Part shown: positions 16,641 through 24,932 of the stretch, piece after piece
Layout: every line of letters starts with the position of its first letter
Numbering within the stretch: position 1 is the first letter of the stretch
NCBI GenBank assembly: GCA_028767165.1
Contig: JARACJ010000001.1
Span: 248,001 to 312,000 of the forward strand
Origin: Proteobacteria bacterium DTSAM18
GTDB taxonomy: Bacteria; Myxococcota_A; UBA796; GCA-2862545
Direction: 5' to 3'
Length of the DNA stretch: 64,000 nt
Position numbers and translations under genes: made by a program
The notes under the pieces: model-generated
What the model saw: only the letters and a program-made list of their open reading frames with translations
Database searches by the model: none
What the model was told of the DNA's origin: nothing

Positions 16641-18269
16641 GTGGCTCTCCTGATTGCCAACGTCCCGCTCAAGGAGACCGAGCGGGCCCAGCGCAAGGAA
16701 CTCGGTCGTCGGCTCCACATCAAGCCGGGGCTCATCGAGTCCGTGGAGCTCGTGCGAAAGAGCCTCGATGCCCGCCGGGGTCGGCAGGTGTGGATGGGCG
16801 CATTCCGCGTCGAAGTGAAGGACGAGGCCGATGTCCTGGCCCGTTCCCGTTCGGCCCGGGCCTGGACCGACAAGGACGACGTCCGCTACGGGCGCACGGA
16901 CGGCCTGCGGCCCGACAAGCGCAGCTGGAAGCCCGAGGCACGGGTTCTCGTGGTGGGCGCGGGGCCCGCAGGGCTGTTCGCGGCGCTGTACCTGGCCGAA
17001 GCCGGTGTGCCCGTCACGCTGTTCGAGCGCGGCGGTCCCGTCAAGGAGCGCGTCAAGGCCGTGAACGGCCTGTGGCGGAGCAAGCTTCCCCTCGACGAGG
17101 ACAACAACCTGGTCTTCGGCGAGGGCGGTGCGGGCACCTTCTCGGACGGCAAGATCTACACCCGGCGCCGTGACGGCGAGGTCGGCTACATCCTGCGGCG
17201 GTTCGTCGACTTCGGGGCCAAGTCCGACATCCTCAAGGAGGGGTGGGCGCACCTGGGCACCGACAAGGTCCGTGCGATCCTGCCCGTCTTCCGCGACCGC
17301 CTGCAGGAGCTCGGCGTCGAGGTGCGGTTCCACGCCCGGGTAGATGGGCTCGTGGTCGACGGCGAACAGGTCAAGGGCGTGCGTCTGGAAGGCGGCGAGG
17401 AAGTCCTCGGCCATGCGGTGGTGATGGCCATGGGGCACTCCGCACGCGACACGCTCGAGATGCTGGTGGACGCTGGAGCCGCGGCCGAGGCGCGCCCGGT
17501 GGCCATCGGGGCGCGCGTGGAGCACCCCCAGACGGTCATCGACGAGGGCCGCTACGGCAAGGAGCGCGGTGAGCTCCCGCCGGCGAGCTACCGGCTGGCG
17601 TACCACCCCGAGGAGGGGCCCAAGGCGCGGACCTTCTGCATGTGCCCGGGCGGCATGGTCGTGCCGGCGAGCAACCACGACGGCAAGGTGGTGGTCAACG
17701 GCATGTCCTTCGCGGCGCAGCGGTCGTACTGGGCGAACTCGGCCGTCATCGTCGAGGTGGATCCGGCTTCCTACGGCGGCGAGGGGCCCCTGGCAGGCCT
17801 GAAGTGGCAGGCGGGCATCGAGGAGAAGGCGTTCGAGCTGGCTGGGGGCACGGGCGCCGCGCCTGCGCAGCGCGTCGTGGACTTCCTCGAGGATCGCCCC
17901 AGCGAGGATCTTCCCAAGGTCAGCTACCCCCTCGGCGTCACGCCCGTCGAGCTCGACAAGGTGCTGCCGACGCAGGTCGTCGAGGGCATGAAGCAGGCGC
18001 TCCGTGCGTTCGATGGGGAGCTGCCGGGCTTCATCCATCCCGACGCCGTCCTCATGGCACCGGAGACCCGCACGACCTGTCCCGTGCGGCTGCTCCGGGA
18101 CGAGCACCTGCAGTCCACGAGCCTGACCGGGCTGTACCCGGCGGGGGAGGGGGCCGGCTACGGTGGCGGCATCGTCTCCTGCGCCGTCGACGGCCTCAAG
18201 GTCGCCCAGATGCTGCTGGCGGAGGACCTGCTCAAGGGTGGCCTGGTCGAGGACGTCCAGCAGGCGTAG
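16641..18269 (+). CDS. NAD(P)/FAD-dependent oxidoreductase, COG2509 type
   Basis: A flavoprotein of the uncharacterised FAD-dependent dehydrogenase family grouped as COG2509. 542 residues from a GTG at 16641 with TTGGAGGCAAC upstream. An N-terminal domain of about 100 residues precedes the dinucleotide fold VLVVGAGPAGLFAALYLAEA. Further family features are FGEGGAGTFSDGKIYTR, AMGHSARDTLEML, FCMCPGGMVVPASN and the C-terminal FAD contact LYPAGEGAGYGGGIVSCAVDG. No membrane segment. The substrate is not known for the family; the divergent neighbour is gap, which suggests no specific partner. Confidence 0.85.
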   Translation: MALLIANVPLKETERAQRKELGRRLHIKPGLIESVELVRKSLDARRGRQVWMGAFRVEVKDEADVLARSRSARAWTDKDDVRYGRTDGLRPDKRSWKPEARVLVVGAGPAGLFAALYLAEAGVPVTLFERGGPVKERVKAVNGLWRSKLPLDEDNNLVFGEGGAGTFSDGKIYTRRRDGEVGYILRRFVDFGAKSDILKEGWAHLGTDKVRAILPVFRDRLQELGVEVRFHARVDGLVVDGEQVKGVRLEGGEEVLGHAVVMAMGHSARDTLEMLVDAGAAAEARPVAIGARVEHPQTVIDEGRYGKERGELPPASYRLAYHPEEGPKARTFCMCPGGMVVPASNHDGKVVVNGMSFAAQRSYWANSAVIVEVDPASYGGEGPLAGLKWQAGIEEKAFELAGGTGAAPAQRVVDFLEDRPSEDLPKVSYPLGVTPVELDKVLPTQVVEGMKQALRAFDGELPGFIHPDAVLMAPETRTTCPVRLLRDEHLQSTSLTGLYPAGEGAGYGGGIVSCAVDGLKVAQMLLAEDLLKGGLVEDVQQA

Positions 18270-18392
18270 GTCGCACGCAGGGGCCGGGTGGTGTGACCCG
18301 GCTCCTCGTGGGCGCCATGGAGCCCTTCGGCGGCTCTCACGGTGGACATACCGAAGCGTGCCCTGCGGGAACGGGTACCCAAGAACGAGAAA

Positions 18393-18418
18393 ATCCGACC
18401 TTCTGACGAAGGCCGGAT
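18393..18418 (-). terminator. Intrinsic terminator of the tRNA-Gly array
   Basis: ATCCG-A-CCTTC and GAAGG-C-CGGAT pair across a TGAC loop. On the minus strand the stem is followed by TTTTCTCGTTCTTGGG, a good T-tract. It lies four bases beyond the last tRNA-Gly CCA end. A separate GC stem at 18283-18302 (GCCGGGT with ACCCGGC) lies just after the plus-strand oxidoreductase stop but has no T-tract. Confidence 0.75.
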
Positions 18419-18422
18419 GAAA

Positions 18423-18498
18423 TGGAGCGGGTGATCGGATTCGAACCGACGACAACAAGCATGGCAAGCTTGTGCTCTACCAACTGAGCTACACCCGC
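18423..18498 (-). tRNA. tRNA-Gly (GCC), copy 3 of 3
   Basis: 76 nt with encoded CCA. Read on the minus strand: acceptor GCGGGTG with CACCCGC, D arm GCTCAGTTGGTAGAGC, anticodon stem CAAGC/GCTTG around loop TTGCCAT (anticodon GCC), T arm GTCGGTTCGAATCCGAT. It is identical in sequence to the two copies upstream and is the one nearest the terminator. Confidence 0.97.
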
Positions 18499-18512
18499 AC
18501 AAGGCGGTTTCG

Positions 18513-18588
18513 TGGAGCGGGTGATCGGATTCGAACCGACGACAACAAGCATGGCAAGCTTGTGCTCTACCAACTGAGCTACACCCGC
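18513..18588 (-). tRNA. tRNA-Gly (GCC), copy 2 of 3
   Basis: Same 76-nt sequence as its neighbours, CCA encoded, anticodon GCC. 14 bases separate it from copy 3 and 25 from copy 1. The spacers differ in sequence, so the units are tRNA genes transcribed together and not a longer tandem duplication. Confidence 0.97.
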
Positions 18589-18613
18589 AAACACGAAACA
18601 GACTTGGAAAAGA

Positions 18614-18689
18614 TGGAGCGGGTGATCGGATTCGAACCGACGACAACAAGCATGGCAAGCTTGTGCTCTACCAACTGAGCTACACCCGC
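18614..18689 (-). tRNA. tRNA-Gly (GCC), copy 1 of 3
   Basis: First transcribed copy of the array, 76 nt with encoded CCA and anticodon GCC. Its 5' end is about 12 bases from the -10-like element of the promoter at 18700-18728. Confidence 0.97.
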
Positions 18690-18699
18690 GAGGCGCCCC

Positions 18700-18728
18700 G
18701 TAAGTAACCCTGGCCGGGCCTCTGTCAA
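18700..18728 (-). promoter_or_regulatory. Sigma-70-type promoter of the tRNA-Gly array
   Basis: On the minus strand a perfect -35 TTGACA (18728-18723) is followed after 16-17 bases by TACTTA/ACTTAC as a weak -10 (18706-18700). The spacer GAGGCCCGGCCAGGGTT is GC-rich, as often in stable-RNA promoters. The -35 box overlaps the stop codon of the upstream lipoprotein gene. Confidence 0.55.
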
Positions 18729-20143
18729 GGAGCGCTTCTGATTTTTATTCGCCTCAAATAGGGGTCGAGGCCGTCTGGGAGCCGTTCTGGGAGGTTGGAC
18801 AAGGCTTCTTGCTGGCGCTGTTTCAGCTGCCGCTCGACGCACTCCCAGTCGGCACAAGGGTCGCCACCTGCAGCCTCTCCGAGGATGTTCCAGACCCGGC
18901 TGTCGGGGCTCTTGTTGGCGAGCAGATCGGCGTGGGGGGGCTCGTCGTCGGAGGTGGCCATGAGCACGTCGAGGAGATCGATCATGGCCCGCTGGAACAG
19001 CACGGTGTCGCGGCCGACAGCGAGGCTGTCGGTGTTGCGCTTGAGGAGCAGCAGCTCCCATACGGACGCGATGCGTGCGAGCTCCGGATCGTAGCGGCCG
19101 GCCCACTGCAGGGTCTCCATGCGGTCGAGACCGGTACAGGGATCGATGTCGCACTGGTTGTAGAACCGTTGTGCGGCGTGGGCGAGGAGGGCAGCGCCGG
19201 CGGAGCGGTCGTGTCCAGCCTGGGCCCCGTAGTCCGTGACGGCCCGGCGCAGCAGGTCGGTGACCGGGTTGTCGACACCCCAGGCCTCTCTGACCTCCTC
19301 CTCGTGCTCGCGGAAGGTCTTCTGCTCGCCTCGCGAGTCCGCGGAGGCCTCCTCGAGCGCGAGCGTGGTGGCGGTCCACAGCATCTCGAGGTCGAGGGGA
19401 GGTTCGGCCGAGGGACCCTTGGCGCGCTCGTGGATGATGCGGCCGATGCCGGAGGTGAGCAGGCGGGTGTAGGACGGCCCCTGGAGGGCCTGGTCTACGG
19501 CACCCAGGGGGATGCGCGGATGGGCCAGCCAGCCTTCGAGGACCCAGCGGTCGGCGTAGGAGCGGATGCTGTCCTGCAGGTTGCCCCGCTCGGCCAGGAA
19601 GGCGAGGGGGTGGCTGCCCAGCTCGTCGGGGTTGCGGACCTCCTGGAAGCCCAGGAGCAGCGAGGGCAGGCGGTCGCTGCCGATCTGTGCGAGCTGGCCG
19701 CGGGAGGACGCGATGGCCTGGTCGGCGATGCGCAGGCGGTTTCCCCGGTCGAGCACGACGAGGGCTTCGGAGGGGTAGACCGCCGTCAGCTCGCCCAGGC
19801 GAGACAGGGCAGCCGGGTTGTCGAGGCCGGCGGACGAGGCGGTGGCCGTCCAGGCGATGAGGCCCGGGATGTCGTCGGCGATGGCATCGACCTGGTTCTT
19901 CGAGGGAAGGCGAGGGGACCGTGCCAGGGGATCGCCCCGGAGCGTGTAGGTCCACACCTCGTCGACCGTGGAGAACGTGCTGGCCTGGCCTCCAGAGGAG
20001 AGGATCTCCTCCGCGGAGGTGGTCTGCTCCTCGTTCTCCGGGAGCAGGTGCGGAGGGATCTTGGGGCCACAGGCCGTGGCCAGGAGGAGACTAAGCAGCA
20101 GGCTCGTTGTTCCAAGCTGCCTTGAGGATGCTGCGGTTGCCAT
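18725..20143 (-). CDS. Predicted lipoprotein, unknown function
   Basis: I do not recognise the family. 472 residues with a signal peptide ending in the lipobox LLLATAC, so C25 would be lipidated. The mature part begins GPKIPPHLLPENEEQTTSAE and is mostly alpha-helical by composition, rich in Leu, Ala, Asp and Arg, with cysteine pairs in CDIDPCTGLD and GGDPCADWECVE that could form disulfides. The ATG at 20143 lies 53 bases inside the 3' end of pgsA; no closer start gives an intact signal peptide. The expected location is the periplasmic face of a membrane. Confidence 0.75.
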   Translation of the reverse strand: MATAASSRQLGTTSLLLSLLLATACGPKIPPHLLPENEEQTTSAEEILSSGGQASTFSTVDEVWTYTLRGDPLARSPRLPSKNQVDAIADDIPGLIAWTATASSAGLDNPAALSRLGELTAVYPSEALVVLDRGNRLRIADQAIASSRGQLAQIGSDRLPSLLLGFQEVRNPDELGSHPLAFLAERGNLQDSIRSYADRWVLEGWLAHPRIPLGAVDQALQGPSYTRLLTSGIGRIIHERAKGPSAEPPLDLEMLWTATTLALEEASADSRGEQKTFREHEEEVREAWGVDNPVTDLLRRAVTDYGAQAGHDRSAGAALLAHAAQRFYNQCDIDPCTGLDRMETLQWAGRYDPELARIASVWELLLLKRNTDSLAVGRDTVLFQRAMIDLLDVLMATSDDEPPHADLLANKSPDSRVWNILGEAAGGDPCADWECVERQLKQRQQEALSNLPERLPDGLDPYLRRIKIRSAP

Positions 20144-20675
20144 AGAGGTAGTCCACCAGGGAGAGCAGGGTGACGATCGTGATGATCATCATCGTCCACC
20201 ATGGGACCTCATTCAACCAGGCTGCATCGGGCATGACCCGGGTGAGCACCAGGGCCAGGAAGATCACCTGGGTACCGATGCCCTGGACCACGGCCTTGAT
20301 CTTGCCGGACTGGCGAGCGGACAGCACGACGCCGCGGGTGGCGGCGATGGAGCGCAGGAAGGCGATGGTGCTGTCGCGGTAGAAGATGGCGAGGAGCATC
20401 CACACGCTGGCCTGACCGATGGCCATCACACCCATGAACAGGGTGTAGCGGGAGAAGGCATCCGCGAAGGGATCGAACAGCTTGCCGAAGTCGGAGACCT
20501 CACCGTACTTGCGTGCCAGCCAGCCATCCGCGACGTCTGTGACCTCCAGGAGGAGCGCCAGGACGGCCGCGATGATGATGCCTTCGGTGGTGCCTCTCGT
20601 GAGGAACCACACGGCGGTGGGCGCCAGGGGCAGGCGGAGGGTGGTGAGCGTGTTCGGTTTGATCGGGGCTGCCAT
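20091..20675 (-). CDS. pgsA: CDP-alcohol phosphatidyltransferase, PgsA-like
   Basis: Likely CDP-diacylglycerol-glycerol-3-phosphate phosphatidyltransferase, the committed step to phosphatidylglycerol. 194 residues with several membrane helices. The family signature DxxDGxxAR(x8)GxxxDxxxD is complete: DVADGWLARKYGEVSDFGKL followed by FDPFADA. This metal-binding motif is catalytic in the family. It is the second of two adjacent CDP-alcohol transferases (the other ends at 20712, 36 bases upstream). The substrate assignment rests on overall resemblance to PgsA. Confidence 0.85.
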   Translation of the reverse strand: MAAPIKPNTLTTLRLPLAPTAVWFLTRGTTEGIIIAAVLALLLEVTDVADGWLARKYGEVSDFGKLFDPFADAFSRYTLFMGVMAIGQASVWMLLAIFYRDSTIAFLRSIAATRGVVLSARQSGKIKAVVQGIGTQVIFLALVLTRVMPDAAWLNEVPWWTMMIITIVTLLSLVDYLYGNRSILKAAWNNEPAA

Positions 20676-20711
20676 GCAGGGGACCTCAGCGTGGACCTTC
20701 GAGAAGGGTGC

Positions 20712-21251
20712 TCAACGGGCCCGAAGGCCCCGAAGCGCGATGACAAGGTAGCCGAGTACGGAGCCCGCGGAAAGGATCAGGCTTTCGAGGCCGACGGCGG
20801 CGCCCACCAGGGGCCAGTGGGTTCCCAGGAAGGGCCCGTGGAACAGCAGGATGCCGAGGGAGGCGCCCTCGAAGCTCGCGGTGATCTGCGCCAGGGGTGT
20901 GGCAGCGATGCGAACGCCGCGACGGGACAGCACGCCCCACAGCACCGCCACGAGCAGGTGGCGCCCCAGCATGAAGCCGGCGAGCCAGACCGGGGCCCAG
21001 CCGACCTTCCACAGCGCCCACCAGCTGAAACCGGCGAGGAGCTTGTCGGCCAGGGGGTCGAGGAGCTCGCCGACGGCGGGGTTGCCACCGAACCGCCGGG
21101 ACAGCCAGCCATCGTACAGATCGGTGAAGGCGGCGAACGTGAAGAGCCCGAAGGCCCACCACTGGGCATGCTGGGCCACCAGCAGCCAGGCGACCACAGG
21201 GCCGGACAGGCCCCGGGAGGCGGTCACGATGTTGGCGACGTGTCGTTTCAT
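20712..21251 (-). CDS. CDP-alcohol phosphatidyltransferase family protein
   Basis: A membrane enzyme that would join CDP-diacylglycerol (or a CDP-alcohol) to an alcohol. 179 residues from the ATG at 21251, where a GGAG lies about 12 bases upstream; a TTG at 21290 would lengthen it into the nadB ribosome-binding site. The signature reads DLYDGWLSRRFGGNPAVGEL then LDPLADK, with SR in place of the usual AR. Four or five hydrophobic segments follow. It could make a second head group such as phosphatidylinositol-, serine- or cardiolipin-type lipid; the sequence does not decide. Confidence 0.8.
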   Translation of the reverse strand: MKRHVANIVTASRGLSGPVVAWLLVAQHAQWWAFGLFTFAAFTDLYDGWLSRRFGGNPAVGELLDPLADKLLAGFSWWALWKVGWAPVWLAGFMLGRHLLVAVLWGVLSRRGVRIAATPLAQITASFEGASLGILLFHGPFLGTHWPLVGAAVGLESLILSAGSVLGYLVIALRGLRAR

Positions 21252-21301
21252 GGGGGACGCAAGCTCCGAGGGTGGATAACAGGCCGCCAAGGAGGTGGTG
21301 A

Positions 21302-22912
21302 ATGTCCCATCCCTCGGATGTCCTCGTCATCGGTTCTGGCGTGGCCGGTCTTTCCTTCGCGTTGCGTGCAGCCCGCTTCGGCACGGTCACCATCCTTACC
21401 AAGGACGAGCCGGAGGAGAGCAACTCCAGCTACGCCCAGGGGGGCATCGCCGCGGTGTGGTCGGAGGAGGACAACTTCGACATGCACCTTCGGGACACGC
21501 TCATCGCCGGCGCGGGGCTCTGTCGCCCCGACGTGGTCGATCTGACGGTCCGCAAGGGGCCGCAGCGTGTGCAGGAGCTGATCGAGCTGGGCGCTCGCTT
21601 CACGCGCCGGGAGCTGGATCCGGAGCAGTTCGATCTGCACCGGGAGGGAGGCCACTCCAAGCGCCGCATCCTGCATGCCGACGACCTCACCGGGGCGGAG
21701 CTCGTGCGGGCGCTGTGGGAGGCCTGCCGCAACCACCCCCGCATCACGGTGCGTTCCCGCCACACGGCAGTCGACCTCATCACGTCGTCCTGGCTCGCAC
21801 GGCGCAGGCAGGAGATCGGCCCGCCGGACAACACCGTCCACGGTGTGTATGCCCTCGATCGGACCACCGGTGAGGTGTGCACCTACCCGGCGCGTTTCGT
21901 GGTGCTGGCCTCCGGTGGCGCGGGTCGGCTCTACCGGTTCACCACCAACCCCCGGGTTGCCACTGGCGACGGCATGGCGATGGCGTGGCGTGCGGGCGCA
22001 CGGATGGCGAACATGGAGTTCGTGCAGTTCCACCCCACGTGCCTGTACCACCCCAAGCTGCAGAGCTTCCTCATCTCCGAGGCGCTGCGGGGCGAGGGCG
22101 GCAAGCTGGTCCACGCCGACGGCCGGCGCTTCATGCCCGACTACGACGAGCGGGCGGAGCTCGCGCCCCGCGACGTGGTGGCGCGGGCCATCGACTCCGA
22201 GCTGAAGCGGCACGGTCTCGAGTGCGTGTACCTGGACATGACCCACCTGTCCGCGCAGACCCTCGAGCACAAGTTCCCGAACATCTGGCGAACGCTGATG
22301 GGCCTGGGCCTGGACATGTCGAAGGAGCCCATCCCCGTGGTCCCGGCCGCCCACTACTTCTGCGGTGGCGTGCAGACCGACAAGCAGGGCCGGTCGAGCA
22401 TCAAGAATCTCCTCGTGGTGGGAGAGGCGAGCTGCACGGGCCTGCACGGGGCCAACCGTCTGGCGTCCAACAGCCTCCTCGAGGCCCTTGTGTTCGCACA
22501 CGAGGCCGCGGACTGGGCGGAGGCCCACTTCGAGGAGGCCGCGCTGCTGCAGGACCTCCCTGGCTGGGATGCCGGACCGGCGGCGCAGCCGGACGAGCTC
22601 GTCGTCATCAAGCAGGTCTGGGAGGAGGTGCGCCGGTTCATGTGGAACTACGTGGGCATCGTCCGCACCCACCGCCGCATGAAGCGTGCACGGCGACGGA
22701 TCGCCCTCGTGAAGGAGGAGATCGACGCCTACTACTGGGACTTCAAGCTCACCCACGACCTGGTCGAGCTGCGCAACCTGGTGGACGTGGCCGACATGGT
22801 CGTGCAGTGCGCTCTCAAGCGTCGGGAGTCCCGTGGGCTGCACTTCACCCAGGACTTCCCGGAGACGGATCCCCGCTTCGTGAAGGACACCACGATCCAG
22901 CGGCCGCTCTAG
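21302..22912 (+). CDS. nadB: L-aspartate oxidase
   Basis: Oxidises L-aspartate to iminoaspartate for quinolinate and NAD synthesis. 536 residues from the ATG at 21302, preceded by AAGGAGGTG. FAD fold DVLVIGSGVAGLSFALRAA, the SSYAQGGIAAVW loop, the substrate-site segments MEFVQFHPTCLYHP and LISEALRGEGGKL, and the FAD contact GLHGANRLASNSLLEAL identify NadB rather than the related fumarate reductase. The C-terminal helical domain is complete. nadA and nadC are not in the window. Its TAG stop overlaps that of the convergent gene in a shared CTAG. Confidence 0.95.
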   Translation: MSHPSDVLVIGSGVAGLSFALRAARFGTVTILTKDEPEESNSSYAQGGIAAVWSEEDNFDMHLRDTLIAGAGLCRPDVVDLTVRKGPQRVQELIELGARFTRRELDPEQFDLHREGGHSKRRILHADDLTGAELVRALWEACRNHPRITVRSRHTAVDLITSSWLARRRQEIGPPDNTVHGVYALDRTTGEVCTYPARFVVLASGGAGRLYRFTTNPRVATGDGMAMAWRAGARMANMEFVQFHPTCLYHPKLQSFLISEALRGEGGKLVHADGRRFMPDYDERAELAPRDVVARAIDSELKRHGLECVYLDMTHLSAQTLEHKFPNIWRTLMGLGLDMSKEPIPVVPAAHYFCGGVQTDKQGRSSIKNLLVVGEASCTGLHGANRLASNSLLEALVFAHEAADWAEAHFEEAALLQDLPGWDAGPAAQPDELVVIKQVWEEVRRFMWNYVGIVRTHRRMKRARRRIALVKEEIDAYYWDFKLTHDLVELRNLVDVADMVVQCALKRRESRGLHFTQDFPETDPRFVKDTTIQRPL

Positions 22913-23541
22913 TCGCCGTCGGGCTCGTCGTCCTGCTCCGGCGCGCCGCCGGGCCGGGGCTTCTTCGGTTCGGGGGGCTCGGCCACATCGTCGGACGGCG
23001 TCTCCGGGCCGGTCTGCGGCTCGTCGGGCGCCGGCTCGGCATCATCCGGCTCCGCGGACCCCGGAAAGGGGATCGCCTGACCCTCGTGCTCCTCGGTGGC
23101 ATCGGGGACCGTCGGGGCCGGCGTCTCGTCGACCTCGCTGCCGGTCTCGTCCGCGCCCGGGAAGAAGATCACGTTGCCGTCCTGTCGGGTGGCCCTGGTG
23201 GTCCGCAGGTGCAGGGCGCCCTCGTGGCTGTAGCCGCACAGGTGGCAGTCCTCCACGATGTGGATGCCATGCTCGTCGTCGGCATCGGGCGTGCCCGTGA
23301 TCTGCAGGCTCTGGTTGTGGCACCGGGGACACACCGCGAGCGAGGGGCGGAGGCTGACGCCCCAGCCCCACGCCTTGCGGCAGTGCCGGCAGACCAGCAG
23401 CCGGTGACCGTTGTGCTCCTCTGGCCACACCTCGAGGGGCCTGCCGCAGTGCTCGCACCGGCGGTCGGCACGAGGACGGAGCAGGATGGTCCACATCACC
23501 AGGAAGGCGATGGCGGTGATGGCGAAGAGGAGGGCGTTCAC
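22909..23541 (-). CDS. Membrane-anchored double zinc-ribbon protein
   Basis: Unknown family. 210 residues from a GTG at 23541 that overlaps the aminopeptidase stop as GTGA. One N-terminal membrane helix (LLFAITAIAFLVMWTILL) is followed by four CxxC knuckles: CEHC, CRHC, CPRC and CHLC, enough for two zinc ribbons. The C-terminal half is acidic and proline-rich (from VIFFPGADETGSEVDE onward) and probably disordered. Coupled translation with the peptidase suggests joint expression, not necessarily joint function. Confidence 0.75.
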   Translation of the reverse strand: MNALLFAITAIAFLVMWTILLRPRADRRCEHCGRPLEVWPEEHNGHRLLVCRHCRKAWGWGVSLRPSLAVCPRCHNQSLQITGTPDADDEHGIHIVEDCHLCGYSHEGALHLRTTRATRQDGNVIFFPGADETGSEVDETPAPTVPDATEEHEGQAIPFPGSAEPDDAEPAPDEPQTGPETPSDDVAEPPEPKKPRPGGAPEQDDEPDGD

Positions 23542-24932
23542 AGAAGGAGCTGGTTCAGGTCGGCGTCGGTGCCCACCAGGGCCTCGATCTCCGCGACCGT
23601 CTTGGGGGCGGATGCGGAGAGGTTGTCCGGGCCTGCGGGCGTGATGAGGATGTCGTCTTCGATGCGGATGCCACCGAAGCCCTCCCAACCGGCAAGGGCA
23701 TCGGCGTTGAGCACCTTGCTGAAACGATCGCGCAGCGTGGCGTCGTTCAGGATGGCGGGCACCACGTAGAAGCCGGGCTCGACGGTGACGACCCAGCCTG
23801 CCTCGAGGGGGAGGTGCAGGCGGAGGTAGCGGGTGCCGAACAGCTCGGGCCGACCCATGCCCTCGGGGTAGCTGGACAGGTCGCCGAAATTCTCGAGATC
23901 GTGGACGTCCATGCCCAGGTGGTGGCCGGTGCCGTGGGGGAAGAACAGCGCGTGGGCGCCGGTCGCCACGGCGTCCTCGGCGGTGATGCCGGTGAGGAGG
24001 CCTTCGTCGATCAGGAACTGGGCGATGACGAGACAGCCGGCGTCGTGGACCTCACGGAAGGAGGTGCCGACGGTGCACTTCGCGATCTGGGCTTCCTGGG
24101 CAGCGAGGACGGCCTGGTAGGCGGCCTTCTGCTGGGGGTTGAAGGTGCCGCTGACGGGCCAGGTGCGGGTGATGTCGGCACCGTAGGCACTGCCGATGTG
24201 CTCGCCGCCGCCATCGAGGAGGACCATCCGGCCGGGAGTGAGGACACCCGAGTGGTCGTGGTTGTGGAGGATCTGACCGTCCTGGGACAGGATGACGTCG
24301 TAGCCGAGGTTGTAGCCGCGACGTCGCAGGAAGGAGCGGAAGACCTCGGCGAGGCCCTGCTCGGTGCGGCCGGGGCGGGTGAGCTTCATCATCAGGGCGT
24401 GGGCCTGGGCACTCACCTCGGTGACGGCGCGCATCTCGGCGATCTCGTGCTCGTCCTTCACCTTGCGCATGTCGATGATCGCGCGCACGAGGGCGCGGTC
24501 GCCGAACTGGCGGCCGAACACGTGGGGCTCGCCGGTGAGTCGGGTGAGCCAGCTGTTGACGGCGGCGTCGGCGATGGCGAGCGTGGCGGGCTGGGTGCCC
24601 TGAAGACGGGCCTCGAGCTCACTGCGGGGGGCGACGGACGAGAAGCCGAGAGCCTCTGCCTGCTCTTCGATGCCGGGAAGGGGGCCATGCCAGAGCGCGT
24701 CGTCCTCGGCGACCTCGGGAAGGAAGAGGGTCTCGCCGGAGTCGTCGATGAGGAGCGCGGCCCCCGCGGTGTGGCAGCCCGTGAAGTACAGGAACGAGCT
24801 GTCCTGGCGGAAGGGGAGCACGTTCATGGGCAGGTTGCGTGCCTGTGCCACGTTGGCCATCAGCAGGATGGGACGGCCGACCTTCTGCTGGAGGGTCTGG
24901 CGGCGTTGGGCGTGCAGTTCAGGGGCGAGCAT
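23538..24932 (-). CDS. pepP: Xaa-Pro aminopeptidase (M24B)
   Basis: Removes N-terminal residues that precede proline; cytoplasmic, two-metal enzyme. 464 residues from the ATG at 24932, with the N-terminal domain to about residue 180 and a pita-bread catalytic domain after it. The metal ligands can be seen: aspartates in LLDGGGEHIG and YGADITRTWPVSG, histidine in HGTGHHLGMDVHD, glutamates in VTVEPGFY and GGIRIEDD. The upstream in-frame extension to 25055 lies inside the preceding lipoprotein gene. Its start overlaps that gene by 14 bases. Confidence 0.93.
   Translation of the reverse strand: MLAPELHAQRRQTLQQKVGRPILLMANVAQARNLPMNVLPFRQDSSFLYFTGCHTAGAALLIDDSGETLFLPEVAEDDALWHGPLPGIEEQAEALGFSSVAPRSELEARLQGTQPATLAIADAAVNSWLTRLTGEPHVFGRQFGDRALVRAIIDMRKVKDEHEIAEMRAVTEVSAQAHALMMKLTRPGRTEQGLAEVFRSFLRRRGYNLGYDVILSQDGQILHNHDHSGVLTPGRMVLLDGGGEHIGSAYGADITRTWPVSGTFNPQQKAAYQAVLAAQEAQIAKCTVGTSFREVHDAGCLVIAQFLIDEGLLTGITAEDAVATGAHALFFPHGTGHHLGMDVHDLENFGDLSSYPEGMGRPELFGTRYLRLHLPLEAGWVVTVEPGFYVVPAILNDATLRDRFSKVLNADALAGWEGFGGIRIEDDILITPAGPDNLSASAPKTVAEIEALVGTDADLNQLLL

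Noticed and set aside
18283-18302. GC stem after the oxidoreductase gene as a terminator
   Set aside because: Seven-base-pair stem with no T-tract; mentioned only as a possible weak element.
16545-18467. Long N-terminal extension of the gap reading frame
   Set aside because: Antisense to the FAD oxidoreductase; the GAPDH N-terminus starts precisely at the ATG at 16544 with a strong ribosome-binding site.
18423-18689. Repeats that could look like a small CRISPR array
   Set aside because: The repeat unit is a full 76-nt tRNA-Gly with cloverleaf and CCA; spacers are 14 and 25 bases.
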